NCBI RefSeq assembly: GCF_018866325.1
Contig: NZ_CP076457.1
Coordinates: 930,001-994,000 of the forward strand
Direction: 5' to 3'
Origin: Streptomyces sp. YPW6
GTDB lineage: Bacteria > Actinomycetota > Actinomycetes > Streptomycetales > Streptomycetaceae
DNA length: 64,000 bases
Shown: positions 33,160-44,949 of the stretch, one piece after another
Numbering within the stretch: the first letter of the stretch is position 1
Layout: every line of letters begins with the position of its first letter
The notes under the pieces: model-generated
The model's database searches: none
The model's input: only the letters and a program-made list of their open reading frames with translations
Told to the model about the DNA's origin: nothing
Position numbers and translations under genes: made by a program

Positions 33160-34803
33160 GTGGCACGCAGCGAATCGACGGACGTCCTCGTGGTGGGCGC
33201 GGGCCCGGTCGGCCTGACGCTCGCCGCGGAACTGCGGCGGGCCGGGGTGGCCTGCCGGATCGTGGACCGGCTCCCGGCCCGGCTGCCGTACGCCAAGGCG
33301 GTGGGCGTCCAGCCGCGCACCCTGGAACTCTTCGACCGGATGGGCCTGGTGCGGGAGGTGCTGGACGCGGCGGTCCCGATGCGCGGGCAGCTGACGTACG
33401 TGAAGGGTGCCGAGCGGGGCCGCGTCGAGCTGGTCCTGCCGCCCGAGGTGCCGTACGGCTTCGCCGCGCTGCCGCAGTGCGACACCGAGCGCCTCCTGGA
33501 GGAGTTCCTCGGGCGCTACGGCACCGGGATCGAGCGGTCGACCGCTCTCGTGGGGTTCGCCCAGGACCACGCCGGGGTGACCAGTCGGCTGACGACCGCG
33601 TCCGGGGAGGGGACGGAGGTCCGCTCCCGGTTCCTGGTGGGGTGCGACGGGGCGCATTCAGCGGTGCGCAAGGGGCTGGGGCTCACCTTCGAGGGCGGCG
33701 CGTTCCCCGAGGAGTACATGCTCGCCGATGTGGAGGTGGGGTGGGATCTGCCGCCCGGGTACGGCGTGCGCTCGATGCACCGCGGCGAGGACGGGGCGGT
33801 CGACGATCTGCTGGTCTGCATCCCGCTGCCGGGGAACGGCCGCTACCGGATGTCGATGCTGGTGCCGCCGGAGCTGTCCGCCGCGCGGCAGGCCTCCGGG
33901 ACGGCGGCGGGCGGTGACGGGGTGGCGCACGGACTGGAGGGCGGTACGGCTCCCGCACTCCCCGACATCCAGAAGGTGCTGGACCGGCTGGCGCCGGAGC
34001 CGGTCACCGCGTCCGCGCTGCGCTGGTCCTCGGTGTTCCGGATCAGCCACCGGCTGGTGGACCGGTACGGGGAGGGCCGGGTGTTCGTCGCCGGGGACGC
34101 GGCACACATCCATCCGCCGACCGGTGCCCAGGGCATGAACACCGGGATCCAGGACGCCGCCAACCTGGCGTGGAAGCTGGCACTGGCCGTCGAGGGCGCG
34201 GCGGGGCCGCAGGTGCTCGCCGGGTACGACGCGGAGCGGCGGCCGGTGGGCGAGGAGGTGGTGGGCCGGACCGTCCGGCACGCCGCCGAGGGGGTGCAGG
34301 CGGATCCGACGGACCGGGAGACGCTGCTGCTGCGCGAGGCCCAGCTCCTGGTCGGCTACCGGGAGAGCCCGCTGGTGACGCCTCTCGCCCCGGACGATCC
34401 GGCCTCGCTGCGGCCGGGCGACCGGGTCCCGGACTGCGGCGGTCTGACCGGGGACATCGCCGCCTACCCGGTGCGCCTGTTCGACGTGCTGCGCGGTCGC
34501 GGGCACGTCCTGCTGGTGTACGGGGACCACCCGGCGGGCGACCCGGCCGCCGATCTCGCCGCGGCGGCGCGGGAGTTCTCCGGCGGACGGATGGCCACGC
34601 ACCGGATCCTGCCCGCCGATGCCCCCGGGCGGTCGGCGGGCGTCCCCCTGTACCACGACAGCCGGGGCGAGTTCGCGCGCCGGTACGGGGTGGGCGAGGG
34701 CGCGGCGTTCGCCGTGCGGCCGGACGGATATCTGACGGCCCGTCTCGAACCGCCCGGGGTGGCGGCGTTGAGGGAGGCCCTGGGGCGGATCTTCGCTCCG
34801 TGA
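33160..34803 (+). CDS. FAD-dependent aromatic-ring monooxygenase
   Basis: 547-aa group A flavin hydroxylase. GxGxxG motif VLVVGAGPVGLTLAAELRRAG (10-30), DG fingerprint VGCDGAHSAVRKGLGL, and second FAD motif VFVAGDAAHIHPPTGAQGMN with NAAN later (DAANLAWKL). The C-terminal thioredoxin-like domain typical of phenol/polyketide hydroxylases (PHOX) is present. It may act on a phenol, a polyketide or an antibiotic such as rifampicin; no such cluster is nearby. GTG 33160 has GGGAG six bases upstream. Convergent with the molybdo-enzyme gene. Confidence 0.87.
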   Translation: MARSESTDVLVVGAGPVGLTLAAELRRAGVACRIVDRLPARLPYAKAVGVQPRTLELFDRMGLVREVLDAAVPMRGQLTYVKGAERGRVELVLPPEVPYGFAALPQCDTERLLEEFLGRYGTGIERSTALVGFAQDHAGVTSRLTTASGEGTEVRSRFLVGCDGAHSAVRKGLGLTFEGGAFPEEYMLADVEVGWDLPPGYGVRSMHRGEDGAVDDLLVCIPLPGNGRYRMSMLVPPELSAARQASGTAAGGDGVAHGLEGGTAPALPDIQKVLDRLAPEPVTASALRWSSVFRISHRLVDRYGEGRVFVAGDAAHIHPPTGAQGMNTGIQDAANLAWKLALAVEGAAGPQVLAGYDAERRPVGEEVVGRTVRHAAEGVQADPTDRETLLLREAQLLVGYRESPLVTPLAPDDPASLRPGDRVPDCGGLTGDIAAYPVRLFDVLRGRGHVLLVYGDHPAGDPAADLAAAAREFSGGRMATHRILPADAPGRSAGVPLYHDSRGEFARRYGVGEGAAFAVRPDGYLTARLEPPGVAALREALGRIFAP

Positions 34804-34818
34804 GGGCCGCCTTGGCGG

Positions 34819-36399
34819 TCATTCGACGGTGACGACCACCGAGTGCCACCCGCTCGCCCCGTCCGGAATGGTCTTCGTGCGCTTCTCGGTCTGCGTCTCG
34901 CCCGTGCCGTCCGTGGCGCGGACGGTGAGGGTGTGGCTGCCGGGGGTCGCCTGCCACGGGTAGGTCCACTGGCGCCAGGTGTCGACGGTGGCCTGCTCCG
35001 CGAGCTGGGCGGGCTTCCAGGGGCCGTCGTCGACCCGGATCTCGACCTTCTCGATGCCCCGGTGCTGCGCCCAGGCCACCCCGGCGACCATGACCGTGCC
35101 CGCCTCGGGGCGGGCGAAGGGCTTGGGAGTGTCGATCCGGGACTGGGTCTTGATCGGGGCCTCGCGGGCCCAGTCCCGCTTCACCCAGTACGCGTCGTAG
35201 GAGTCGAACGTGGTGAGCTCGATGTCCTCGATCCACTTGCAGGCCGAGACGTACCCGTACAGTCCGGGCACGAGCATCCGGACGGGGAACCCGTGGACGA
35301 ACGGCAGCGGTTCGCCGTTCATGCCGACGGCGAGCATCGCGTCCCGGCCGTCCATGACGTCCTCGACCGGGGTCCCGATCGTCATGCCGTCCACCGAGCG
35401 GGCGACGATCTGGTCGGCCTTCCCGCCCCGGGACGGCGGCTTGACGCCCGCCTCCTTCAGCAGGTCCGCGAGCCGGACACCGATCCAGCGGGCGTGGCCG
35501 ATGTAGGGACCGCCGACCTCGTTGGAGACGCAGCACAGGGTGATCTCGCGTTCGATCAGCGGACGGTTCAGCAGGTCCTGATAGCTGAACTCCAGGTCAC
35601 GCCGTACTCCCTCGCCGTGGATGCGCAGCCGCCAGGAGCCGGCGTCGACCTTGGGGATCACGAGGGCGGTGTCGACCCGGTAGAAGTCGTCGTTGGGCGT
35701 GGTGAACGAGCTGATCCCGCGCACCCTCGGCTGTGCTCCCGCCGGGATCGGCTCGGCGGGCGAGGCCGGGGCGGGCAGCCGTACGGCGTCCCGGGAGGCG
35801 ACGGCGTCCTGGGCGCTGCGGCCGTTGAGCGCCCGGCCGGCGGCTCCCGCGGCGGTGGACGCGGCGGCCGCCGCGGCGGCGGCGACCAGGAAGCCCCGCC
35901 GGTCCCAGCCGGCCTCCTCGCCCGCCTCCGTGGCGGGCGCGGCGGTGAGCCTGCCGACGAGGACGTACAGCAGGACCGCTCCGGCCACCGCGCCGACCAC
36001 GGACGGCAGCCCGTCGGTGAAGCCGGTGGAGTCCGGCCTGCTGACGGCGGCCGCCGCGCCGACCACGCCGAAGAGCAGGACGGCGGCGGAGCCCGTACGC
36101 CGGTGGCGCAGCGCCAGCAGGCCGACGGCGACGGCGAAGAGGGCGAGGGTGATGACGATGCCGAGCTGGAGGACGAGCTTGTCGTCCTCGCCGAACGTGC
36201 GGATCGCCCAGTCCTTCACCCCCGCGGGCGTCCGGTCGATGGCGGCTCCGCCGACCGCGGTGACGGGGCTCGCCTGGCGTCTGACGGCGGCCGAGACGAG
36301 CTCGGCGACGGTCAGCGCGGCGAACCCCGCGAGCAGTCCGCTCAGGGCGGCGAGGGCGGGGCGGGTCAGGGTGGTGCGGTTGATCCTCACGGTCCTCAT
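34819..36399 (-). CDS. Membrane-anchored sulfite-oxidase-family molybdopterin oxidoreductase
   Basis: About 526 aa. The N-terminal third contains four or so membrane helices and a twin-Arg-like RRGFLVAAAAAAAA before the soluble part. The catalytic domain has the molybdenum-ligand Cys in EITLCCVSNEVGGPYIGHARW and the GFPVRMLVPGLYGY segment; a C-terminal Mo-co dimerisation domain follows (VAWAQHRGIEKVEIRVDDGPW). Catalysis is expected on the outer membrane face. The electron acceptor is unclear because no haem protein is adjacent. ATG 36399 preferred; GTG 36390 possible. Confidence 0.87.
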   Translation of the reverse strand: MRTVRINRTTLTRPALAALSGLLAGFAALTVAELVSAAVRRQASPVTAVGGAAIDRTPAGVKDWAIRTFGEDDKLVLQLGIVITLALFAVAVGLLALRHRRTGSAAVLLFGVVGAAAAVSRPDSTGFTDGLPSVVGAVAGAVLLYVLVGRLTAAPATEAGEEAGWDRRGFLVAAAAAAAASTAAGAAGRALNGRSAQDAVASRDAVRLPAPASPAEPIPAGAQPRVRGISSFTTPNDDFYRVDTALVIPKVDAGSWRLRIHGEGVRRDLEFSYQDLLNRPLIEREITLCCVSNEVGGPYIGHARWIGVRLADLLKEAGVKPPSRGGKADQIVARSVDGMTIGTPVEDVMDGRDAMLAVGMNGEPLPFVHGFPVRMLVPGLYGYVSACKWIEDIELTTFDSYDAYWVKRDWAREAPIKTQSRIDTPKPFARPEAGTVMVAGVAWAQHRGIEKVEIRVDDGPWKPAQLAEQATVDTWRQWTYPWQATPGSHTLTVRATDGTGETQTEKRTKTIPDGASGWHSVVVTVE

Positions 36400-36558
36400 T
36401 CGGAACCGGAAGGCCGCCGGATTGCTCCGGACACCCGTACGGCTGCGCAACCCCACCCGTTCGAGGGCGCTCACACGCGGACCGCCCCGGCCGGCACGGG
36501 GCCGACCGGGGCGGTCACGGGCGGGGGGCGAAGCGGCCGCCCCCGGGCTCACGTCACC

Positions 36559-38910
<2,352 letters not shown>

Positions 38911-38956
38911 TCACGGCGGGTGAGGACCTCCGGGCCCGCCGCCTCTGCGCGGCCCG

Positions 38957-40405
38957 TCACGGCCCGCCGCCGCCCGGCGGGCCCTCGGGGCCGAACGTCA
39001 GCGTGAACAGCGCCCCGCCGCCCGGCGCCGCCCCCGCCGTCAGCTCCGCCCCGTGCGCGCGGGCGATCTGCCGGGCCATCGCCAGGCCGAGACCCGAGCC
39101 GGGCAGGGCCCGCGCCGTCTCGGCACGGTAGAAGCGGTCGAAGACGTACGGGAGGTCCGCGGCGGGAATCCCCGGACCGTGATCCCGGACCGTCAGCTCC
39201 AGCCCGCCCCCGTTTCCGGGCCCGCCGTCCCCGGTCCCGTACGCGCTCAGCGCCACCTCCACCGGAGTGCCCGGCGGGCTGAACTTGGCCGCGTTGTCCA
39301 GCAGGTTCGTCAGCAGCCGGGTTAGCCGCGCCGGAACCCCCGGGCGGACCGCCTCCGCCGCGCCCGCCCCCGCCTCCAGCGGGAACGGGGTCTGCGGCCA
39401 GTGCGTCCGGGCCACGGCCACCGCGTGCTCCACCATCTCCGCGATCCGTACGTCCTCCAGGAGCGGCAGCGGCTCCTCGTCCCGGGCCAGCTCGATCAGA
39501 TCGTTGACCAGTCCGGTCACCTCCCGGATGCCCCGCCCCAGCGCCCCCGACGCCCGCTCGCGCTGCGCGGGCGTCAGCCGGTCGCCGCGCGCCAGCAGCT
39601 CCGCGTTGGCGCGCAGCGCGGTCAGCGGGGTCCGCAGCTCGTGCGAGGCGTCCGCGACCAGCCGGCGCTGGGAGCTCACCGACTGCTCCAGTTCCCCGAG
39701 CATCGTATTGAAGCTGGCCGCCAGCCGGGTCACCTCGTCCTGGCGGGCCGGCGGGCCCGGCGGCAGCTCGATGCGGTGGCGCGGGTCCCGGGTCGCCGCG
39801 ATCCGCTCGGCGGTCGAGGTCAGCCGGGCCACCGGGCCCAGGCCCGTACGCGAGACGGCGTACCCGAGCAGCCCCGCGAGGAGCACCCCCGCCCCGCCGA
39901 CCGCGGCCAGCAGCACGGCCGCCTGCCGCACGCCCTTCTCCACCGGGTCCGCCCGCAGCGCCACCTGGAGCGCCCGCCCGTCCCCGAACGGGGTCGTCAG
40001 CATCCGCAGCGGCTGCCCGAAGCGGCTGACGTTGCTGTAGTACGGGGCCCGCTTCCCGGCCGCGACCTCCCGTACGGGGGTGGAGACGGGCAGCAGGTAC
40101 GCCGCGTCCGGGTCCGCCGCCGGGTCGGCCGGGACGATCTGCGCGCAGGCGGGCGCGGACAGGTAGCGGCACTCGCCCGCCACGGTCTGCGGGCCCTCGC
40201 CCCGGTTCTCCTGGATCACCCGGGTCGCGGACTGGGTGAGGGACAGGTCGAGCTGGTGCAGCAGCTCGTAGCGGATGACGAAGAAAGCCGCTGCGCACAC
40301 CCCGACGGCGACCAGCGCCACCGCCGCCGATGCCGCCACCGCGAGCCGGGTCCGCAGCGGCCGCCTGCGCCGCCAGCGGGCGCCCAGGCGGCGCACCCCG
40401 CTCAC
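38957..40405 (-). CDS. Sensor histidine kinase
   Basis: 482 aa. One N-terminal helix (about 20-45), an extracytoplasmic sensing region with a Cys pair (ECRYLSAPACAQI), a second helix, HAMP linker, HisKA with phospho-His in DASHELRTPLTALRA, and HATPase with N box NLLDNAAKFSPPG, G1 DHGPGIP, F box FDRFYR and G2 GSGLGLAM. The start GTG overlaps the response-regulator stop by 4 nt (GTGA), so they are translationally coupled. It lies opposite a murG paralogue, suggesting envelope sensing. Confidence 0.92.
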   Translation of the reverse strand: MSGVRRLGARWRRRRPLRTRLAVAASAAVALVAVGVCAAAFFVIRYELLHQLDLSLTQSATRVIQENRGEGPQTVAGECRYLSAPACAQIVPADPAADPDAAYLLPVSTPVREVAAGKRAPYYSNVSRFGQPLRMLTTPFGDGRALQVALRADPVEKGVRQAAVLLAAVGGAGVLLAGLLGYAVSRTGLGPVARLTSTAERIAATRDPRHRIELPPGPPARQDEVTRLAASFNTMLGELEQSVSSQRRLVADASHELRTPLTALRANAELLARGDRLTPAQRERASGALGRGIREVTGLVNDLIELARDEEPLPLLEDVRIAEMVEHAVAVARTHWPQTPFPLEAGAGAAEAVRPGVPARLTRLLTNLLDNAAKFSPPGTPVEVALSAYGTGDGGPGNGGGLELTVRDHGPGIPAADLPYVFDRFYRAETARALPGSGLGLAMARQIARAHGAELTAGAAPGGGALFTLTFGPEGPPGGGGP

Positions 40406-41124
40406 GCCACATCCAGCCGGTAGCCGAGCCCGTGCACGGTGTGGACGAGGCGCGGGTCGCCGCCCGCCTCCAGCTTCCGCCGCAGATAGCCGACGTACAC
40501 CGCCAGCGCGTTGGAGTCGGGCCCGAAGTCCTGGCCCCAGACCCGCTCCAGGATCACCTCGCGCGCCAGCACCTGGCCCGGGTGGCGCAGCAGCAGTTCC
40601 AGCAGGGCGGCCTCGGTGCGGGAGAACTCCAGCGGCCGGCCGCCACGCCGGCCGGTCCGCGTCACCGGATTCAGCGTCAGATCCGCGAAGGCCAGGTCCC
40701 CGTCCGGGACGGGCGGCGCAGCCCGCCGCAGCAACGCCCGTACGCGCGCGACCAGCTCGTCCAGCGCGAACGGTTTCACCAGATAGTCGTCGGCCCCGGC
40801 CTCAAGACCGTCCACCCGTTCGCTCACCGACGACAGCGCCGTCAGCACCAGCACCGGCGTCCGGTCCTCCATCGCCCGCAGTCGCCGGCAGACCGCCAGC
40901 CCGTCCAGTACCGGCATCATCACGTCCAGCACCAGCGCGTCCGGCTCCCAGGCGGCCACCGCCGACAGCGCCGCCAGGCCGTCGCCGACGCCGCGCACCT
41001 CGTACCCCTCGACGCTCAGCCCGTCCTCGACGGCGGCCCGTACGTCCGGCTCGTCCTCGGCCACCAGAATCCTGCCCGTGCTCCGCGTGCTGCTCGTACC
41101 GCGCACGCCACTCGTGCCACTCAT
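40402..41124 (-). CDS. OmpR-family response regulator
   Basis: 240 aa. Receiver domain with EDEPD acidic pocket, phosphoacceptor Asp in LVLDVMMPVLDG, LTALSS Thr and VKPF Lys; C-terminal winged helix ends in AVYVGYLRRKLEAGGDPRLV and HTVHGLGYRLD. Paired with the kinase downstream. The 62-bp gap to the divergent murG paralogue contains an 11-bp-phased direct repeat typical of OmpR-type sites, so it likely controls both directions. Confidence 0.93.
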   Translation of the reverse strand: MSGTSGVRGTSSTRSTGRILVAEDEPDVRAAVEDGLSVEGYEVRGVGDGLAALSAVAAWEPDALVLDVMMPVLDGLAVCRRLRAMEDRTPVLVLTALSSVSERVDGLEAGADDYLVKPFALDELVARVRALLRRAAPPVPDGDLAFADLTLNPVTRTGRRGGRPLEFSRTEAALLELLLRHPGQVLAREVILERVWGQDFGPDSNALAVYVGYLRRKLEAGGDPRLVHTVHGLGYRLDVA

Positions 41125-41146
41125 GCCTGAAGCCTGCCAAACCGGA

Positions 41147-41163
41147 CTCTTAGAACCCTCTTA
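41147..41163. promoter_or_regulatory. Direct repeat, likely response-regulator site
   Basis: CTCTTA at 41147-41152 and 41158-41163, exactly 11 bp apart, in the short region between the divergent response-regulator and murG-paralogue genes. OmpR-family dimers bind head-to-tail repeats with this spacing. Confidence 0.6.
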
Positions 41164-41186
41164 TGCCGCTTTCCGAGAGTGGCGGC

Positions 41187-42455
41187 ATGCGCACACCACT
41201 CTCCGTCGTGATCGGTGCGGGCGGCACCGGCGGCCATATCTATCCGGGTCTCGCCCTCGCCGAGGCCCTGCGCCGCGCCGACCCGGACGCGGTCATCTCC
41301 TTCATCGGCACCGAACGCGGTCTGGAGACGACCCTGATCCCGGCGGCCGGACACCGGCTGCACACCGTCGACATGATCCCCTTCGACCCCGCGCTCGGCG
41401 CGAAGCGCTTCCTCCTCCCGGCCGCGCTCCTGCGCTCGGGGGCCCAGGCCCGGTCGATCCTGCGGGCCCAGCAGGCGCAGGTCGTCGTCGGGATGGGCGG
41501 CTACCCGAGCGCCCCGGCGATCGTCGGGGCGAAGATGGCCGGGCTGCCCAGCGTGATCCACGAGTCCAACGCGGTCCCGGGCCGGGCCAACCGGTTCGCC
41601 GCCCGGCTCACCGAACACCTCACCGTCGCCTTCGACGGCAGCCGCGCCCATCTGTCGGGCGGTGAGCGGGCGCGGACCGTCGGCATGCCGATCGCCGCGT
41701 CCCTGGCCGCCCTGGACCGGCCGGCCCTGCGCCAGGAGGCCCGGCGCGCCTTCGGGATACCCGAGGGGGCGCGGGTCGTCCTCTTCAACGGCGGCAGCCT
41801 CGGCGCTGCCCGGCTCACCGCCGCCGCCGTGGGCCTCGCCGCCCGGTGGCGGGGCCGCGGGGATGTCCACCTCCTGATCAAGACGGGCCCGGCCGCGCTG
41901 GCCGACACCCGGCGGAAGCTGACCGACGCGGGCGCGGGGGCCGCCGGACCTCCGCACGGAGGCGGCGGGCACGCGCACGGAGCCGGGCACCCGCACGGAG
42001 GTGCCGGGCACACGTACGGGTCCGGGCACCCGCACGGCTCCGGCGCGGGGGCCGGGCCCGTCGCGCAAGCGGTGCCCTACCTGGACCGGATGGACCTCGC
42101 CTACGCGGTCGCCGACCTGGTGGTCTGCCGGGCCGGCTCGGCCACGATCGCCGAGCTCGCCACGACCGGGGTCCCCGCCGTTCTCGTGCCGTACCCGCAC
42201 GCCCCCGGCGACCACCAGACCCACAACGCCCGGGTCCTCTCCGACGCGGGCGCGGCCTGTCTCCTCCCGGACGCCGAGACCACCGCCGCCCGCCTCGCCG
42301 AACTCATCGACCCCCTGCTCGCCGACCCCGCGCGGCTCGCCGTGATGGGGCGCGCCGCCGACCCGGGCCACCACGCCCGCGCCGCCGACCTGCTGGCGGA
42401 AACCGTCATCCGCCTCGCCGGACAACCCACCACCGCGAAGGAGTTCACCTCATGA
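41187..42455 (+). CDS. MurG-family N-acetylglucosaminyltransferase paralogue with His/Gly-rich insert
   Basis: About 422 aa, GT28 fold. N-terminal GAGGTGGHIYPGLALAEAL (phosphate loop), HESNAVPGRANRFAA, FNGGSLGAARL, and C-terminal VVCRAGSATIAELATTGVPAVLVP with PGDHQTHNA for UDP-GlcNAc. The usual MurG is about 360 aa; the excess is mainly an insert at about 252-292 rich in Gly-His-Pro (HPHG, HTYGSGHPHG), encoded by 18-21-bp repeats. It probably adds GlcNAc to a lipid-linked precursor or another acceptor. It is not in the division cluster and faces a two-component system, so a stress-induced paralogue is likely. Its TGA overlaps the next gene's ATG. Confidence 0.85.
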   Translation: MRTPLSVVIGAGGTGGHIYPGLALAEALRRADPDAVISFIGTERGLETTLIPAAGHRLHTVDMIPFDPALGAKRFLLPAALLRSGAQARSILRAQQAQVVVGMGGYPSAPAIVGAKMAGLPSVIHESNAVPGRANRFAARLTEHLTVAFDGSRAHLSGGERARTVGMPIAASLAALDRPALRQEARRAFGIPEGARVVLFNGGSLGAARLTAAAVGLAARWRGRGDVHLLIKTGPAALADTRRKLTDAGAGAAGPPHGGGGHAHGAGHPHGGAGHTYGSGHPHGSGAGAGPVAQAVPYLDRMDLAYAVADLVVCRAGSATIAELATTGVPAVLVPYPHAPGDHQTHNARVLSDAGAACLLPDAETTAARLAELIDPLLADPARLAVMGRAADPGHHARAADLLAETVIRLAGQPTTAKEFTS

Positions 42456-43459
42456 ACAGCACTGCCGTCGACTGGACCGGCCGCACCGTCCTCGTCACCG
42501 GGGCCGAAGGCTTCATCGGCTCCACACTCGTGGACCTGCTCGTCGAACGCGGCGCGCGCGTCCGGGCGTTCGTCCACTACAAGCCGTACGCCGACAAGGG
42601 GCACCTCGCCCGCTACCTCGACGACCCGGACAGCCCGGTCGAGTTCGTCGCCGGGGATGTCGGCGACGCGGGCCGCGTGATGGACGCGGTCGAGGGCGTC
42701 GACACGGTCTTCCACCTCGCCGCGCTCATCGGCATCCCCTACAGCTACGACTCCCCCGGCGCCTACGTCCGGACCAACGTCGTCGGCACCGAGAACATCG
42801 CCGAGGCCTGCCGCCGCCACTCCGTCCGACGCCTGCTGCACACGTCCACCAGCGAGGTGTACGGGACCGCGCTGACGGCCCCGATCAGCGAGGACCACCC
42901 CCTCCAGCCGCAGTCGCCGTACTCCGCCTCGAAGATCGGCGCGGACATGATGGCCCTGTCCCACTGGCACGCCTTCGAGCTGCCGGTGACGGTCGTCCGG
43001 CCGTTCAACACGTACGGGCCCCGCCAGTCGGCCCGGGCCGTGATCCCGGCCATCCTCGCCCAACTGCACTCCGGGGCGCGGGAGATCCGTCTCGGCTCGC
43101 TGACCCCGACCCGCGACTTCACCTACGTCACCGACACCGCCGCCGGATTCCTGGCCCTGGCCGGCTGCGACCGGGCGCTGGGCGAGAGCGTCAACCTCGG
43201 TACCGGCCGGGAGATCTCGGTCGGGGACCTCGCGAAGGCCCTCATCGCCGCCTCCGGCCGGGACGCCGAGATCGTCGTGGACCCGGCGCGGCTGCGGCCC
43301 TCCGGCAGCGAGGTCCACCGCCTGCTCTCCGACAACACCCGCGCCCGCACCTGGGCGGGCTGGGAGCCCGAGGTCGGCCTGGAGGAGGGCCTGGAGCGGA
43401 CGTCGGCCTGGGTGGCGGAACACCTGCACCTCTTCGCACCGGGCCGCTACCAGGTCTGA
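42452..43459 (+). CDS. NAD-dependent epimerase/dehydratase (extended SDR)
   Basis: 335 aa. Glycine motif VLVTGAEGFIGSTLVDLLVERG (14-35), FHLAALIGIPYSYDSP, catalytic TSTSEVYGTA and YSASKIGADMMAL with Tyr/Lys, and RPFNTYGPRQSARAVIPAI. The pattern is that of GDP-mannose 4,6-dehydratase-like or UDP-sugar epimerases. ATG overlaps the murG-paralogue stop (ATGA), with AAGGAG upstream. It may supply or modify the sugar used by that transferase. Confidence 0.88.
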   Translation: MNSTAVDWTGRTVLVTGAEGFIGSTLVDLLVERGARVRAFVHYKPYADKGHLARYLDDPDSPVEFVAGDVGDAGRVMDAVEGVDTVFHLAALIGIPYSYDSPGAYVRTNVVGTENIAEACRRHSVRRLLHTSTSEVYGTALTAPISEDHPLQPQSPYSASKIGADMMALSHWHAFELPVTVVRPFNTYGPRQSARAVIPAILAQLHSGAREIRLGSLTPTRDFTYVTDTAAGFLALAGCDRALGESVNLGTGREISVGDLAKALIAASGRDAEIVVDPARLRPSGSEVHRLLSDNTRARTWAGWEPEVGLEEGLERTSAWVAEHLHLFAPGRYQV

Positions 43460-43485
43460 GCGCCCCGCCAGGGAACGAGCGCCGG

Positions 43486-44949
43486 TCAGACCGGCGGCCG
43501 GTGCTCGAACCAGCGCCGGTCGTCCTCCAGTTGGGCGGCGAGCGCGATCAGCCGCTCCTCGCTGCGGGAGGGGCCCAGCAGCTGGGCCCCGACCGGGAGG
43601 CCGGAGCGGGTGAAGCCGGCCGGTACGTTCACGCCGGGCCAGCCGAGAACGTTCCACGGCCAGGCGTAGGGGCAGGCGGCGGCGATCGCGACGTCGGTAC
43701 GCCAGGCACTCAGGTCGTCGAACCGGCCGATCCGGGGCGGCGGGGCGGCCGTGGTCGGGGTGAGGAGGACGTCGAACCCGGAGGCGTCGAAGAGGGCGCC
43801 GATCCTGCGGTGCTGGCGCACCTCGCGGGCGCGGGCGGCCCGCACCACCCGGCCGCCCAGCCGCGTCCCGGTGCGCAGGGCGCTGCGGGTGCGCGGGTCG
43901 AGCAGGGCCGGTTCGGGGTGCCGGGCGGCGAACTCGGCGATGCCCACGGTGGCGCGGGGCACGAAGGCCAGGCCGATCAGCCCGTACCGGGGGCGGGCCT
44001 CCTCGACGTGGTGGCCGAGCCGGGCGAGGGTGTCGGCGAGCGCGGTGACGGCCCGGCGCACCTCCGGGTCGGGCCCGGCGCCGGTGAGGGTGAGCGGGGG
44101 ACGCCAGGCGAGGGCGATGCGCAGGCGGCCCGGGTCGCGGCGGGCGGCGTCGGCGGCGCGCACGGCGGGCGGGCGGTGGAAGTCCTCGGGGTGGGCTCCG
44201 GCGACGGCGTCCAGGAGGAGTGCGGCATCGGCGACCGTACGGGCGAGGGGGCCGTTCACGGTGAGGCCCTGGAAGGAGTCGCTGTGCGGGTGGACCGAGA
44301 TGCGCCCGCGCTGGGGTTTGATGCCGACGAGATGGGTCCACGCGGCGGGGATGCGCACGGAGCCCGCGCCGTCCGAGCCGAGCGCGGCGGGGACGAGCCC
44401 GGCGGCGACAGCGGCGGCGGAACCGCCGGACGAGCCGCCCGGGGTGTGCGCGGTGTTCCACGGGTTGCGGGTGGCGCCGAAGGCGGTGCCCTCGGTGAAG
44501 GGCCACTGACCGAGTTCGCAGGAGTTGGTCTTGCCGACGACGACGGCTCCGGCGGCGCGCAGCCGGCGCACCGCCTCGCTGTCGGACGCGACCGGGGGCA
44601 GGTCGCCGTCGCAGCCGAAGTGTGTGGGCAGGCCCGCCACATCGGTGTCGTCCTTGACGGCGACCGGCACGCCCAGGAGCGGCAGCCGCTCCCCCGCCGC
44701 GAGCCTCCGGTCGGCCTCCGCCGCCTCGGCGAGGGCAGCCTCGGCCCGCAGGTGGCGGAAGGCGTTGAGGGTGGGCTGTGTGGCCTCGATCCGGACGAGG
44801 GCGTCGGCCACGAGGGCCGTGGAGGTGGTGGCGGCGTCGGCGAGCCGGCGGGCGCTCTCGGCGAGCCCCGGGAGCGGTGACGGGTCCGGGGCCGCCGCGC
44901 GGGGCGCGGCCGGAGCGCCCCGCGGCCGGGGCGGTCCGCTCCGGGGCAC
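43486..44949 (-). CDS. Amidase-signature-family hydrolase
   Basis: About 487 aa. Lys-Ser-Ser triad: Lys in VPVAVKDDTDVAG, Ser pair in HTPGGSSGGSAAAVAAGLVP, and GSDGAGSVRIPA carrying the nucleophile Ser. The C-terminal VNVPAGFTRSGLPVGAQLLGP is typical. Substrate not predictable; no gatBC partner is present. The N-terminus is uncertain: GTG 44949 is in frame, while an attractive ATG at 44992 opens another frame with strong coding bias, separated by a short 15-bp duplication. A frameshift between them is possible. Confidence 0.82.
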   Translation of the reverse strand: MPRSGPPRPRGAPAAPRAAAPDPSPLPGLAESARRLADAATTSTALVADALVRIEATQPTLNAFRHLRAEAALAEAAEADRRLAAGERLPLLGVPVAVKDDTDVAGLPTHFGCDGDLPPVASDSEAVRRLRAAGAVVVGKTNSCELGQWPFTEGTAFGATRNPWNTAHTPGGSSGGSAAAVAAGLVPAALGSDGAGSVRIPAAWTHLVGIKPQRGRISVHPHSDSFQGLTVNGPLARTVADAALLLDAVAGAHPEDFHRPPAVRAADAARRDPGRLRIALAWRPPLTLTGAGPDPEVRRAVTALADTLARLGHHVEEARPRYGLIGLAFVPRATVGIAEFAARHPEPALLDPRTRSALRTGTRLGGRVVRAARAREVRQHRRIGALFDASGFDVLLTPTTAAPPPRIGRFDDLSAWRTDVAIAAACPYAWPWNVLGWPGVNVPAGFTRSGLPVGAQLLGPSRSEERLIALAAQLEDDRRWFEHRPPV

